This document shows, piece after piece, positions 33,900 to 43,279 of a stretch of DNA of 64,000 nt. The stretch's first letter is position 1; each line of letters opens with the position of its first letter. Origin of the DNA: an uncultured beta proteobacterium. Its GTDB lineage: Bacteria > Pseudomonadota > Gammaproteobacteria > Burkholderiales > SG8-39. The DNA lies in contig CADEDU010000001.1 of NCBI GenBank assembly GCA_902826155.1, forward strand, positions 124,525 through 188,524. Direction: 5' to 3'. Both the position numbers and the translations under genes were made by a program. The notes beneath the pieces are model-generated. The model ran no database searches. It saw only the letters and a list, made by a program, of their open reading frames with translations, and was not told the DNA's origin.

Positions 33900-34778
33900 A
33901 TGCCCAAGTTCGCGATCACGCCGCATTTCCGCCTGCACGAATGGGTGGCCGAGGAGAAGGGCTACTTCAAGGCCCAGGGTCTGGAGTACGAGTTCCACGG
34001 CACCTGGGAGGGGGCTGATCTTGCCAAGGCGCATGCCACGCCCGACAAAGTGGGCGCGTATCAGAGTTTCGAGGCCGGGCGCGACACCAACGTGAGCTGC
34101 GCCTGCCACTGGACGGTCAACGTCGCCGCCTCGGCCGGTCACGGCAAGCTCTACGCCGACTGCTACTCGGTATCACCCGCGGCGGTGTTCGTGCCGCCCG
34201 AGTCCGATATCCGCAACCCTGAGGATCTGCGCGGCGTGCCGATATCGGTGGGTTTCCAGTCTGGCAGCCACTACTCGACCATCCAGGCGCTCGAGCAGTA
34301 CATGCTGCAATCCGACATCAAGCTCTCGTTCGCCGACGGCATCCTGTTCTCGCGGCTGGAGAAGCTGATCGATCGAAAAGTGCCGGCAGCCTCGCTGTTC
34401 TCGGGCCCTTACTACTTCCTCGAGCAGCTGGGCTTTCGCAAGGTGATCGACACCACCTTCATGATGGCGACGATGATCACCGGCTCGCCTGATCCGGCCG
34501 ATCTTCGGAAGTACTTCGCTGCCTTGCGTCAGGCGCAGCGCGACATCGATCTGCGGCCCGACCTCTACACCAGGCACTATCGCAACGAGTTTCCGCAGCG
34601 GTTCCTGTCGCAGATGGACACGCGCCGCTGGGGGCCGGGCGAGCGCATCGTGTTCGAGCCGTACACGCGTGAGGTGTTCGAGGAATCGTTCGAATGGATC
34701 CGCGAACACAAGATCTTCGAGCCTGGCGCGATGGGTACGGGGCGCTACGAGGAGTCGGTGGTGTCGCTCGCTGGTTGA
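33900..34778 (+). CDS. Periplasmic-binding-protein-fold protein without signal peptide
   Basis: Protein of 292 residues similar in pattern to NMT1/THI5 or SsuA-type binding proteins ('FRLHEWVAEEKGYFKAQGLEYEFHGTWEGADLA', 'IRNPEDLRGVPISVGFQSGSHYSTIQALEQYML'). It starts directly with the fold, MPKFAITPHFRLHEW, after a good AAGGAGAGG, so it has no export signal. That suggests a cytoplasmic enzyme or sensor of this fold, such as 4,5-dihydroxyphthalate decarboxylase or THI5-like proteins, not a transporter subunit. No ABC genes are adjacent. It converges on the hydrolase at 34805. Confidence 0.75.
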   Translation: MPKFAITPHFRLHEWVAEEKGYFKAQGLEYEFHGTWEGADLAKAHATPDKVGAYQSFEAGRDTNVSCACHWTVNVAASAGHGKLYADCYSVSPAAVFVPPESDIRNPEDLRGVPISVGFQSGSHYSTIQALEQYMLQSDIKLSFADGILFSRLEKLIDRKVPAASLFSGPYYFLEQLGFRKVIDTTFMMATMITGSPDPADLRKYFAALRQAQRDIDLRPDLYTRHYRNEFPQRFLSQMDTRRWGPGERIVFEPYTREVFEESFEWIREHKIFEPGAMGTGRYEESVVSLAG

Positions 34779-34804
34779 TGGCCGCGATCAACGCGTTGTC
34801 GCGA

Positions 34805-35872
34805 TCAACCTGCCCCCAGTTGTACGGCCATCCAGTCGGCGGTCTGGTCGCGATAGCGGTACCAGAGGTTGTTCACCACGTGGTTGCCGCCTTCGATGAT
34901 GTCGAGCTTGCACGGCCCGGACACTTCGCGCGCCAGTTGCTCGGCATGGGTGTGCGGCGTCAGGCGATCCTTGGTGCCGGCAACGATGTAGATCGGACAA
35001 GTGATCTGCTGAGCGATCCCTTTCAGCGTCATGCGTGCGGCCACGTTGCTGGCTTGTTCCAGGTTGGCGCATCCGGCGCGCACCCGAAACGCTTCGACGT
35101 TGATCACCGGCCGGCCCTCGAAGCTGGTCGAACGCTGGTACGGCCCCGATAGCGCGACGCAGGCCTTCACGCGCTTCTCGAAGCACGCCGCGCGCGGCGC
35201 GTAGTAACCGCCTAGACTCACGCCCCAGATTCCGGCTCGCGCGGCATCGACGTCGGTGCGAGTTTCGAGAAAATCGAACACGGCCTTCACCGGCCGCTCG
35301 TACTCGGGGCAAATCTCCAGCTCGTACTCCGCTTCACCCTGACCCGGGCCGTCGAACGCGAGTGTGGCCAGGCCGCGCGCCAGAAACCGGTTCTCGTAGT
35401 CGTCCATCTCTTCCTTGGCGGAGTCCAGGCCCATGCACATCACCACCACCGGCGCGCGGGTGATGCCCGCAGGTTTGCGCAGGTTGCCATACAGCAGCTT
35501 GCCTTCGTACGGAATCGCCACGCGCTCGCCCGGCGGACGCAGATGCGGCAGCGCGAGATTGCGGCATTCCACGGCTTTCATGTGCGCGGCGCGCATCTGT
35601 TCGAGGTCGATCACGAACAGATACTTGGCGAAGTGATAGCAGGCCGCAGCGCGCGTGAGATGTCCGGCGGCGCTGTAGTGGAACCCTTGCGCCAGCGCAT
35701 CTTTGCCCAGCTGCTCGTGGATCGCGCCGCGCGCGCTCCAGGCGCTGCACCAGTCTTCCCAGCGCTCGATCGCGGCGGTCACTTCGAGGAAATCGACGTG
35801 CGGTACGCCGTTGGCCACGAAGCGCGGCGACCAGTGGGCGATCGCGGCTTCGACGCGCGGGTCTTTGCTCAT
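34805..35872 (-). CDS. Alpha/beta hydrolase (dihydropseudooxynicotine hydrolase/FrsA-like)
   Basis: Hydrolase of 355 residues (360 from a TTG at 35887). An N-terminal helical cap domain (1-120) precedes the core: 'APVVVMCMGLDSAKEEMDDYENRFLARGLATLAFDGPGQGEAE', nucleophile Ser in 'GVSLGGYY', Asp in 'VAGTKDRLTP' and His in 'EGGNHVVNN'. This triad and cap are those of the 2,6-dihydropseudooxynicotine hydrolase type, which cleave carbon-carbon bonds in aromatic catabolism. No Shine-Dalgarno sequence is clear for either start. Substrate unknown. Confidence 0.87.
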   Translation of the reverse strand: MSKDPRVEAAIAHWSPRFVANGVPHVDFLEVTAAIERWEDWCSAWSARGAIHEQLGKDALAQGFHYSAAGHLTRAAACYHFAKYLFVIDLEQMRAAHMKAVECRNLALPHLRPPGERVAIPYEGKLLYGNLRKPAGITRAPVVVMCMGLDSAKEEMDDYENRFLARGLATLAFDGPGQGEAEYELEICPEYERPVKAVFDFLETRTDVDAARAGIWGVSLGGYYAPRAACFEKRVKACVALSGPYQRSTSFEGRPVINVEAFRVRAGCANLEQASNVAARMTLKGIAQQITCPIYIVAGTKDRLTPHTHAEQLAREVSGPCKLDIIEGGNHVVNNLWYRYRDQTADWMAVQLGAG

Positions 35873-36040
35873 GATGAGTGCAGGCAATCAACAGGGCGGA
35901 AAAATGTAGCACGCATCGGAGCCCCGGCTTCACCGCGCCTTCGCTTGATCGTCCGCGCGTGTTGAGAACGCTTGGGCTAGCATCGGGCGGGCGTACACCT
36001 TGAATATCGACGCCGAACGACACGTTCGAGCGAATCCGCA

Positions 36041-37321
36041 TTGCCGCCGTCCACGCAACCAGATTCCACACCGCATTCCGCACGCAACTGGCGTCGCACC
36101 GCGCTGCTGGTTGGCATGTCGGTGTTCTTCTTCAATCTGCTGGGCCGCGGCTCGGGCGAAACCTACGCGGTCTTCCTGTTGCCGCTGGAGCGTGAATTCG
36201 GCTGGAGCCGTTCGCAGCTCACCAGCGTGTATGCGCTCTACATGCTGATCGGCGGGTGCATCGCGCCGCTGGTGGGCACGCTGTTCGATCGGTTCGGCCC
36301 GCGCGCGGTGTACATGACCGGACTCACGTGCCTGGCGCTCAGCAATCTGCTCGCCAGCTCGCTCACCAGTCTGTGGCAGTTCTATCTGTACATCGGCTTC
36401 GTCGTCGGGCTGAGCGTTGCGCTCGTGGGCATGGTGCCGGCCTCGGGGCTGCTGGTGCGCTGGTTTCGCGAACGGCTCGCCGGCGCGATGGGCTTCGCGT
36501 TCGCGGCGAACGGTGCGGGCGTGCTCGCATTCGTGCCGCTCGCGCAGTTGCTGGTGGATGTCTACGGCTGGCGCATGGCGTATCGCGCGATCGGCATCGC
36601 CTTGCTGGTGCTGGTGCCGATCCTCGGGTTGCTGTTGCCGTGGCGCACCTTCGCCGCGGGCGACCCCACGCTGCGGCGCGAGCAGGCCGCGGCCAAAGCG
36701 GCCGGTGAAGGCTGGACGGTGCGCGCCGCGATGCGCACGCGGTTCTTCTGGGGGCTGGCGGTGTTGTTCACGCTGACCTCGGTCGGCATGTTCATCATCA
36801 TGCCGCAGGTGGTGGCGTACTTCATCGATGCCGGCGTGGCGCCGATGGTTGCGGCTTCGGCCTATGGCATGTCGAGCGTGATGTCGGTGATGAGCGTGGC
36901 GGTCACCGGATTCCTGGCCGATCGCGTCGGTGGGCGCCCGGTGGTGCTCGCCAGCTACGTCGGAACGGCCTTGGGCATCGGCATCATCTTCGCGACTTCG
37001 TACTATCCGGTCGGATGGCTGCTCGCCTGCTATGTGATCGTGTTCGGCCTGTGCCAGGGCGTGCGCGGCCCGATCGTCTCGGCGCTGTGCGCGCGGCAGT
37101 TCGCCGGTCCGCGGGTGGCGACGATCTACGGGATTCTGTACGCCATGAATGCGGTGGGGGCGGCGTTCGGCGCGTTCATCGGCGGATTCATGCACGATCT
37201 CACCGGCGGTTATCGCGCCGGATTCGTGATCGCGTTCGTGGCGATCGTGTGCGCCTCGCTGCCGATGGTGTTCATGCGGGAGTTACGGGGCGGGAAGTAC
37301 GTTTCGGCATCCTCCGCATAA
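36041..37321 (+). CDS. MFS transporter
   Basis: Major facilitator of 426 residues with 12 predicted helices in two halves and a central loop (about 205-235). Motif A-like 'GTLFDRFGPRAVYMTG' lies between helices 2 and 3. It resembles the monocarboxylate/oxalate-type MFS group often found by catabolic genes. The start is TTG at 36041 (MPPSTQPDS); the next in-frame Met at 36116 would cut into helix 1. Its stop codon lies within a hairpin that may terminate transcription. Substrate unknown. Confidence 0.88.
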   Translation: MPPSTQPDSTPHSARNWRRTALLVGMSVFFFNLLGRGSGETYAVFLLPLEREFGWSRSQLTSVYALYMLIGGCIAPLVGTLFDRFGPRAVYMTGLTCLALSNLLASSLTSLWQFYLYIGFVVGLSVALVGMVPASGLLVRWFRERLAGAMGFAFAANGAGVLAFVPLAQLLVDVYGWRMAYRAIGIALLVLVPILGLLLPWRTFAAGDPTLRREQAAAKAAGEGWTVRAAMRTRFFWGLAVLFTLTSVGMFIIMPQVVAYFIDAGVAPMVAASAYGMSSVMSVMSVAVTGFLADRVGGRPVVLASYVGTALGIGIIFATSYYPVGWLLACYVIVFGLCQGVRGPIVSALCARQFAGPRVATIYGILYAMNAVGAAFGAFIGGFMHDLTGGYRAGFVIAFVAIVCASLPMVFMRELRGGKYVSASSA

Positions 37322-37352
37322 GCTGTCCCGCAAATGCGGAGGGCCCGTATTT
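37311..37352 (+). terminator. Probable transcription terminator hairpin
   Basis: CCTCCGCAT (37311-37319) pairs perfectly with ATGCGGAGG (37334-37342), loop 14 bases, followed after a few bases by TATTTT (37347-37352). It straddles the stop codon of the MFS gene. It lies between convergent genes and could act on both strands, though the T run is short. Confidence 0.5.
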
Positions 37353-37395
37353 TCCGGGGAGTTACGAGGGGTCGGAGATCCCTTGTTCTCTCTGG

Positions 37396-39438
37396 CTACT
37401 TCATCGCGCGCGTGAGCCACAGCGCGATATCGGGCTGCCAGCAGAGCAGCGCGATCGCCACGAGCATCGCCAGCAGAAACGGCGCGGCACCGAGCGAGAT
37501 GGTGCGCATCGACACGCCGCGACCGATGCCCTGCAGCACGAACAGATTCATGCCGACCGGTGGTGTGATCAGACCCACTTCGGCCATGATGACCAGCACG
37601 ATGCCGAACCAGATCGGATCGAATTCGAGGCTCTTCATCAACGGAAACACCACCGGCAGCGTGAGCACGAGCATCGAAATCGAGTCGAGGAACATGCCGA
37701 GCACCACGTAGACGACCATCACGATCAAGAAAATGGTCCAGCGGTCGACCGAAGCTGCCGTGGCCGCGTTCATCAACGATTGCGAGAGCTTCAGGTAGTC
37801 GAAGCCGAAGGTGACGAGATTGGCGCCGACGACGATGAGGAAGATGAACGAGGTGACGGTGACCGTTTCGACCAGCGACTCGCGCATCAGCGTCCAGGTG
37901 AGTCGGCCGCGCACCGCGCACAGCACGAACGCGAGAAACGCACCGACGGCGCCGGTCTCGGTGGGCGTGGCGACGCCGAGATAAAGCGACAGCACGGTGA
38001 GGACCACGAGCCCGGCGACGAGTGCGACATCGATGCCCCCGCCTGGGATGCGTTCGAGCTGCGGCGGCGCCGGAGGCGCGGCCTGCGGGAAGACCAACGC
38101 CCAGATGAGAATCACCGCCATGAACAGCAGCATCAGCAACACGCCCGGGATCACGCCGGCGACGAAGAGCGTCGCCACCGGAACGCCCACCGTGGTTCCG
38201 TAGATGATCATCGGTACGCTGGGCGGGATGAGGATGCCGAGCGTGCCGCCGGCGGCGATCGAGCCGTAGGTGAGCCGTTCGCTGTAGCCGCGGCGGATCA
38301 TCTCGGGGCAGGCGACCGTGCCGATCGTGGCGGCGGTCGCGACACTCGATCCCGACACGGCGGCGAACACCGCGCAGCCGGCCGTGCCTGCGTGCGCCAG
38401 CCCGCCGGGCAGACGTGCGAGCAGCCGCGCCATCATCGAGAAGAGTTGATTCGACAGGCCGCTTCGCACCAGGACCGCGCCCATCAGCACGAACAGCGGC
38501 ACCGCGGTGAGCGCGAAGCTGTTGACCGCGCTCCAGGTGCGATCGGCGAGCGTCAGCGGAAACGGCCGCGGCAGCAGGAAGTAGACCGCGAGCAGCCCGA
38601 CGAACGCGAGCGCAAAGGCGATGCGCACGCCGATCGCCAGATAAAGCACGATCGCCGCCGCGAGCAGGCCGCTCAGCCAGCCGAAGCCGATGCCGCGCGA
38701 GCCGAGCAGCACCAGCGCCGGCCCCGCAGTAAGGACGATCACCCGTAGCGCCACGCGCCAACCGTGCACGAGCGCCGCGCAGCACCACACCGCGACGAGA
38801 ACCAGCGCGCTGCCGGCGTCGAAATGCGTATCGAGCAGGCGCGGCGGCGTCGCCCCCCACCAGGCCAGCAGCACTGCGGTGACGAGCACGATGAGCCACA
38901 TCAACTGCGTGCGCCATGCGACACGGCACGAGCGCGCCGCATCCAGCAGCATCGCCAGCGCCAGCACGGTCAGGCCGATCGCGATCGGCGTCTTCGGCGC
39001 CCACGATGGCGTGAGCAGCAGACTGAAGATGCGCGCGCCGTTCTTCCAGTCTGCGTGTACCAGCAGCACCGCTTGCCAGGCCATCAGCGCGACGACCAGG
39101 AGCGCGATCCACATGCCGGTGTGCTCCAGGCGCGCGCGCGAGGGCTCGGACAGCCGGGTAAGCAGCACGTCGACGCGCACGTGCGCGTTGGCCAGATGCG
39201 CGCGACCTGCGCCGAGGAATACCAGCGCGATCAGCAGATAGGTGCTGAGCTCGGTCGCCCAGATCGTGGGCTTGTTGAAGAAGTAGCGCGCGCCGACGTC
39301 GTAGACCGTGGCGAGCAGCATGAGCGCGGTGGCCACCAGCGCGAGCACGCCGCATAGCTCGACGATCGCGCCAACGGGGCGCGTGGCCGCTAAAGCGCGT
39401 TCGGGGTTGTCCGCGAAGCCTGGATTGTTGTTCGCCAT
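37396..39438 (-). CDS. TRAP transporter permease, DctQ-DctM fusion
   Basis: Inner-membrane protein of 680 residues. The N-terminal part (about 20-180) has the four-helix DctQ pattern ('YDVGARYFFNKPTIWATELSTYLLIALVFLGAG'). After further hydrophobic segments the DctM domain follows (about 240-680: 'LTAVPLFVLMGAVLVRSGLS', 'AAVSGSSVATAATIGTVACPEMIRRGYS', 'LGILIPPSVPMIIYG'). Fused TRAP permeases take up organic acids with sodium or protons, using a DctP binding protein. The matching DctP gene lies divergently at 39502. A short intergenic stretch of 63 bases must hold both promoters. Confidence 0.92.
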   Translation of the reverse strand: MANNNPGFADNPERALAATRPVGAIVELCGVLALVATALMLLATVYDVGARYFFNKPTIWATELSTYLLIALVFLGAGRAHLANAHVRVDVLLTRLSEPSRARLEHTGMWIALLVVALMAWQAVLLVHADWKNGARIFSLLLTPSWAPKTPIAIGLTVLALAMLLDAARSCRVAWRTQLMWLIVLVTAVLLAWWGATPPRLLDTHFDAGSALVLVAVWCCAALVHGWRVALRVIVLTAGPALVLLGSRGIGFGWLSGLLAAAIVLYLAIGVRIAFALAFVGLLAVYFLLPRPFPLTLADRTWSAVNSFALTAVPLFVLMGAVLVRSGLSNQLFSMMARLLARLPGGLAHAGTAGCAVFAAVSGSSVATAATIGTVACPEMIRRGYSERLTYGSIAAGGTLGILIPPSVPMIIYGTTVGVPVATLFVAGVIPGVLLMLLFMAVILIWALVFPQAAPPAPPQLERIPGGGIDVALVAGLVVLTVLSLYLGVATPTETGAVGAFLAFVLCAVRGRLTWTLMRESLVETVTVTSFIFLIVVGANLVTFGFDYLKLSQSLMNAATAASVDRWTIFLIVMVVYVVLGMFLDSISMLVLTLPVVFPLMKSLEFDPIWFGIVLVIMAEVGLITPPVGMNLFVLQGIGRGVSMRTISLGAAPFLLAMLVAIALLCWQPDIALWLTRAMK

Positions 39439-39501
39439 ATCGACGTCACGCGCTTCGCTCGGCTATCCTGATCGTTCGATCAATTATCCGAGGGGGCCGT
39501 G

Positions 39502-40515
39502 ATGCGGGTCAATGCACGTGCATGGTTGGGAATCGCGCTCGCCAGCCTGTGTTCGCTGTCTGTCGCACAGGCACAGCAGATCAAGTGGAGCGTGGGATTC
39601 GTCAACGCCAACGGCTCGAGCTATCTCGCGACGCTCAAGGAGGTGCCGGCGCGGATCGAGAAGGCAACGCAAGGCCGATTGAAGATGGAGTTGTACGACA
39701 CGCTGGTGGCCGGCGCCGAACAACCGGCCGCGGTGCGCGACGGCCGACTCGATGCCTCATTCGCGGTGAGCCCGTGGCTGTCTGCGGAAGCGCCGTATAT
39801 CAACTTCGGTCATCTGCCGGGGCTGCTCACCGATGTCGGACAGTATCAGAAGATGCTCGATCCGCTGCTGCGCGAGGAGATGGCGAAGGTGTGGCGCGAC
39901 AAGTACCGCTCGCACCAGGTGATGACCGGGGTGTTCGAGGATCAATGCATCATCTCGCGCACGCCGCTGCGCACCGTGGCCGACTTCGCCGGCAAGAAGG
40001 TGCGGGTGCACAACACCGAAGCTGCCGCGCTCATGTCCAAGCTCGGCGCCGCACCGACGCCGGTGCCCTTCGGCGAGATCGTGCCGGCGCTGCAGCGCGG
40101 CATCGTCGATATCGTGATGACCTCGGTAGGCACCGCGAACGGCTTCGGCTTCCACACCGTTGCCAAGAACGTGAGCCTGTGGCGGATCGGCACCATCGTG
40201 CCCTGGTCGCTGGTAATCAATCAGGGCGCGTGGGACAAGCTGCCGGCCGACGTGAAAGCGGCCGTACAGAAAGAAGCGCGCGCGCTCGAAGACGAGCATT
40301 TCGCTCGCCATGCCCAGTACAGCAAGGAAAGCATCGCGGCGATGGTGAAGAACGGCATGACCCTCTACGAAGCGCCGTCCGACGAGTTGTCCAAGGTGTT
40401 CGCCACTGCAAACGTCGAAGCGGTGTTCGACAACTGGTACAAGCTGAACGAAAAGAGCGGTACCGACGGCCGCGGCCTGGTCAAGCGCATCACCGCGTTG
40501 CGTGACCAGAAATGA
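39502..40515 (+). CDS. TRAP transporter substrate-binding protein, DctP type
   Basis: Periplasmic binding protein of 337 residues with signal 'AWLGIALASLCSLSVAQAQ' and the DctP pattern 'KVRVHNTEAAALMSKLGAAPTPVPFGEIVPALQRGIVDIVMTSVGTANGFGFHTVAKN'. The Arg of 'KVRVHN' is the residue that normally pairs with a carboxylate, so an organic acid ligand is likely. The ATG at 39502 follows GAGGGGG; a GTG at 39499 adjoins it. It is divergent from the fused permease and overlaps the GAF gene by ATGA. Confidence 0.93.
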   Translation: MRVNARAWLGIALASLCSLSVAQAQQIKWSVGFVNANGSSYLATLKEVPARIEKATQGRLKMELYDTLVAGAEQPAAVRDGRLDASFAVSPWLSAEAPYINFGHLPGLLTDVGQYQKMLDPLLREEMAKVWRDKYRSHQVMTGVFEDQCIISRTPLRTVADFAGKKVRVHNTEAAALMSKLGAAPTPVPFGEIVPALQRGIVDIVMTSVGTANGFGFHTVAKNVSLWRIGTIVPWSLVINQGAWDKLPADVKAAVQKEARALEDEHFARHAQYSKESIAAMVKNGMTLYEAPSDELSKVFATANVEAVFDNWYKLNEKSGTDGRGLVKRITALRDQK

Positions 40516-41126
40516 GCATCGACAACCTGCGCGATGTGCTCGCGCTGGCCGACGAGGCCGGCGCAGCGGCGCTCGCGGCCGCCGGACCGGAAGCGGCGAT
40601 GCATGCGATCGCCGAACGGATCTATGCGGTGCTCGGCGATCGGCGCGCCCACGAAAAACCCGGTGCATTGAAGCCCGGCGAGCGACAGTACTTCGTCGCG
40701 GGCACGTTCTTCGTCACGCCGGACAAGCAATGGCACATGCTCGTGGGCAACGTGAATTTCCCCCCCGAGCAGCAGCGCCTGCTGGTGCCGATCGATGGCG
40801 GCCATCCGGGCTGGGTCTACACCAAACGTTCGAAGTTGCTGCTCAAGAACACCGACGAGCACGGCGAATTTCGCCAGTACCTGAAGAGCTCGCGCATGGG
40901 CTCGGCGATTTTCGCGCCGATGTTCTGGCGTGGCGATTTTCTGGGGCAGCTCATCATGGCCGCACAGGCGCGCTTCACGATGGACGAGACCGATCTCGCG
41001 GTGATCTGCGCGCTGGGGCATGTGGCGGCAGCGGCGTGGGTGGCGCACGGCGGACCGGCCTGGCTCGCGCGCGAGTATCCGCCCGCCAACGGCTACAAGG
41101 TGACGCAGCAAGGCTTGAGCAACTGA
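40512..41126 (+). CDS. GAF domain protein, coupled to dctP
   Basis: Protein of 204 residues that is mainly a GAF-like ligand-binding domain: 'VLGDRRAHEKPGALKPGERQYFVAGTFFVTPDKQWHMLVGNVNFPPEQQRLLVPIDGGHPGWVYTKRSKLL' and 'MGSAIFAPMFWRGDFLGQLIMAAQARFTMDETDLAVICALGHVAAAAW'. It starts within the stop of the DctP gene (ATGA). No output domain is attached. A role in sensing the transported acid is possible. Confidence 0.82.
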   Translation: MSIDNLRDVLALADEAGAAALAAAGPEAAMHAIAERIYAVLGDRRAHEKPGALKPGERQYFVAGTFFVTPDKQWHMLVGNVNFPPEQQRLLVPIDGGHPGWVYTKRSKLLLKNTDEHGEFRQYLKSSRMGSAIFAPMFWRGDFLGQLIMAAQARFTMDETDLAVICALGHVAAAAWVAHGGPAWLAREYPPANGYKVTQQGLSN

Positions 41127-41217
41127 ACGCGTGTCCGGCCGCGCAGACAAAGCCGCGCAGTCGAGACTATGACCGTGATCCTTCGACCCACTCCGGCGTG
41201 AGCGATTGCCTCCAGAC

Positions 41218-43203
41218 GTGACTTCGTCTCCCCGCGCTTCGTTCCCCCGCCTGTTCGCTCCGCTCACGCTGCGCGGTCGCACGCTCGCCAACCGCGTAGT
41301 GATGACGCCCACCTCCAACGTGCTCGCGCGCAATCGTCTGCCGACCGATGCGACGGCGGCGTTCTACGAGGCGCGTGCGGCCGGCGGCGTCGGCATGATC
41401 GTGAGCGAAGGGCTGCGTGTCCATCCCACCAACTGCAATCCCACTTCGATCGGAACGTTCGTCCCCGAGGTGGTGAACGGACTTTCGCGCATCGCCGAAC
41501 GGGTGCACGCGCACGGCGTCACGCTGATCGGGCAGATCATGCACGGCGGCCGGCAGTCGCATCAGCGCGTGCCGCATCTGTTGTGGGCGCCCTCGGCGGT
41601 GCCGTGTCTGTATTCCGGATACGTGCCGCACGCGATGACCACGGCGGAAGTGGAGGAGATGCGAGAGCACTTCTTGCTCGCCGCGATACGCGTGCAGGAC
41701 GCAGGCTGGGACGGCGTCGAGCTGCATGCCGCCCAGGGCCATCTGGTGCAGCAGTTCCTCTCGCCGCTGTCGAACGTGCGCACCGATCGCTACGGCGGCG
41801 ATTTCGAGCGCCGGCTCACCTTCGCGCTGGAAGTGCTCGATCGCATTCGCGCGCGCTGCGGCGAATCGTTCATCGTGGGCTTGCGGATCGCGTCGAGCGA
41901 GTTCGTGGCCGGCGGAATCGATCTCGACGATGCGATCGCCATCTCGCAGGCGATCGAGTCGCGCACCAGCATCGACTACGTGTCGGTGGCACAGGCCAAT
42001 TTCATGAGCATCGCCGCGCACATTCCCGATCGGCGCGAGCCTCCGCTCACCTACCTCGACCAGGACCGGCGCCTGCGCGCCGCGCTCGAGCGCGTGCCGT
42101 TGATCGCGAGCGCGCGCATCCGTACGCCGGCCGAAGCGGAATCGATGCTGGAACAGGGCGCCGGCGACATGATCGGACTCACGCGCGCGCTCGTGGCTGA
42201 TCCCGACTGGGTGCGCAAGGCTCGAGGCGGCGAGGCCGAACGCATTCGCCAGTGCATCTACTGCAACGTGTGCTGGCACACGATCACCAGTCCCAATGCG
42301 ATCCTGTGCGTGCAGAACCCTGCGGCCGGGCGCGAGCTGGAGTTGCCGGCGATCGAGCCTGCATCGGCCGCCAAGCGGGTGATCGTCATCGGCGGCGGGC
42401 CTGCGGGTATGGCAGCAGCAGAGGCGGCCGCGCGGCGCGGACATCGTGTCACGCTCTACGAGCAGCGTGACCACCTGGGCGGACAGCTCAACGTCGCTGC
42501 ACAAGTGCCCGGGGACGAGGAGATCGCGCATGTCGTGCGCCATCTGAAAGGTGAACTCGCACGGCTCGGTGTCAAGGTGCGACTAGGCCTGGCCGCCGGT
42601 GCCGAAACCATGGTGCGGAGCGATGTAGTGCAAAGCGATGCCGACGTCGTCATCGTCGCGACGGGCTCCGCGCCACCGTCGACCGTCGTGCTCGATGGCG
42701 TAAGCGTGCCGGTGTACTCGGCGGTTGCTGCGATCGAGCAGCGCGAGTCCGCTTCAGTACGTGATCTGCGACGCGTGATGCTGCTCGACCGCGACGGCTA
42801 CTTCGCCACCTATGCGCTCGCCGAGATGCTCGCGCAGCGCGGCGTGGCGGTGCAGCTCGTGAGCTTTCACACCACGGTCGGACATGATCTGCCGCTCACC
42901 AATCTCACCCAGATACTCGGTCGGCTCGATCGCCTCGGCGTGGAACTGTTCGCCGCGCACGATCTGGTGCGGGCGAACGACCACGAGCTGGTGCTGCGTC
43001 ACGTGTACTCGCAGCGCGAGAAGCGCTTGCCGGCAGTGGATGCGATCGTGGTGAGTGGTGCGCACCGCGCCAACGATGCGCTCGGCAATGCACTGAAGAC
43101 CATGGGCCTGCGCGCACGCATCGAGATCATCGGCGATGCGCTCGCCCCGCGCGCCATCAAGGACGCCATCCACGAGGGCCATCGCGCCGGGCGTGCGGTG
43201 TGA
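41218..43203 (+). CDS. FAD/FMN/4Fe-4S oxidoreductase, 2,4-dienoyl-CoA reductase-like (FadH/OYE family)
   Basis: Three-domain flavoprotein of 661 residues. OYE-like TIM barrel (1-350: 'LFAPLTLRGRTLANRVVMTPTSN', 'LIGQIMHGGRQSHQ', 'GVELHAAQGHLVQQFLSPLSNVRTDRYGG'). Fe-S site: Cys in 'RQCIYCNVCWHTITSPNAILCVQNP' (spacing CxxCxxC-x11-C). FAD/NAD domain from 'RVIVIGGGPAGMAAAEAAARRGHRVTLYEQRDHLGGQLN' to the end. Relatives reduce dienoyl-CoA, trimethylamine or unsaturated carbonyls. The GTG start at 41218 gives 'MTSSPRASF'; a TTG at 41206 would add four residues. No clear binding site for either. It is followed by a CoA ligase, supporting an aromatic or alicyclic acid pathway. Confidence 0.9.
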   Translation: MTSSPRASFPRLFAPLTLRGRTLANRVVMTPTSNVLARNRLPTDATAAFYEARAAGGVGMIVSEGLRVHPTNCNPTSIGTFVPEVVNGLSRIAERVHAHGVTLIGQIMHGGRQSHQRVPHLLWAPSAVPCLYSGYVPHAMTTAEVEEMREHFLLAAIRVQDAGWDGVELHAAQGHLVQQFLSPLSNVRTDRYGGDFERRLTFALEVLDRIRARCGESFIVGLRIASSEFVAGGIDLDDAIAISQAIESRTSIDYVSVAQANFMSIAAHIPDRREPPLTYLDQDRRLRAALERVPLIASARIRTPAEAESMLEQGAGDMIGLTRALVADPDWVRKARGGEAERIRQCIYCNVCWHTITSPNAILCVQNPAAGRELELPAIEPASAAKRVIVIGGGPAGMAAAEAAARRGHRVTLYEQRDHLGGQLNVAAQVPGDEEIAHVVRHLKGELARLGVKVRLGLAAGAETMVRSDVVQSDADVVIVATGSAPPSTVVLDGVSVPVYSAVAAIEQRESASVRDLRRVMLLDRDGYFATYALAEMLAQRGVAVQLVSFHTTVGHDLPLTNLTQILGRLDRLGVELFAAHDLVRANDHELVLRHVYSQREKRLPAVDAIVVSGAHRANDALGNALKTMGLRARIEIIGDALAPRAIKDAIHEGHRAGRAV

Positions 43204-43279
43204 AGACGAGGATGCGCCGCCGCTGTGCATCGGCGTGGTCCGTGGCCGCGCTGAGTTCGAATCTGGAAAGGGCTTGAGC

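Noticed and set aside
34775..34812. CGCGATCAAC direct repeat between convergent genes
   Set aside because: Short, common motif composition for this genome; no hairpin with T tract.
37278..37366. GGGAGTTACG occurring twice, 80 bases apart, around the MFS stop
   Set aside because: Could suggest a small duplication, but flanks do not match, so it may be chance.
37015..38748. 577-codon plus-strand frame across the TRAP permease gene
   Set aside because: Extreme His, Arg, Glu and Asp content typical of the shadow of a membrane-protein gene; the permease on the other strand is certain.
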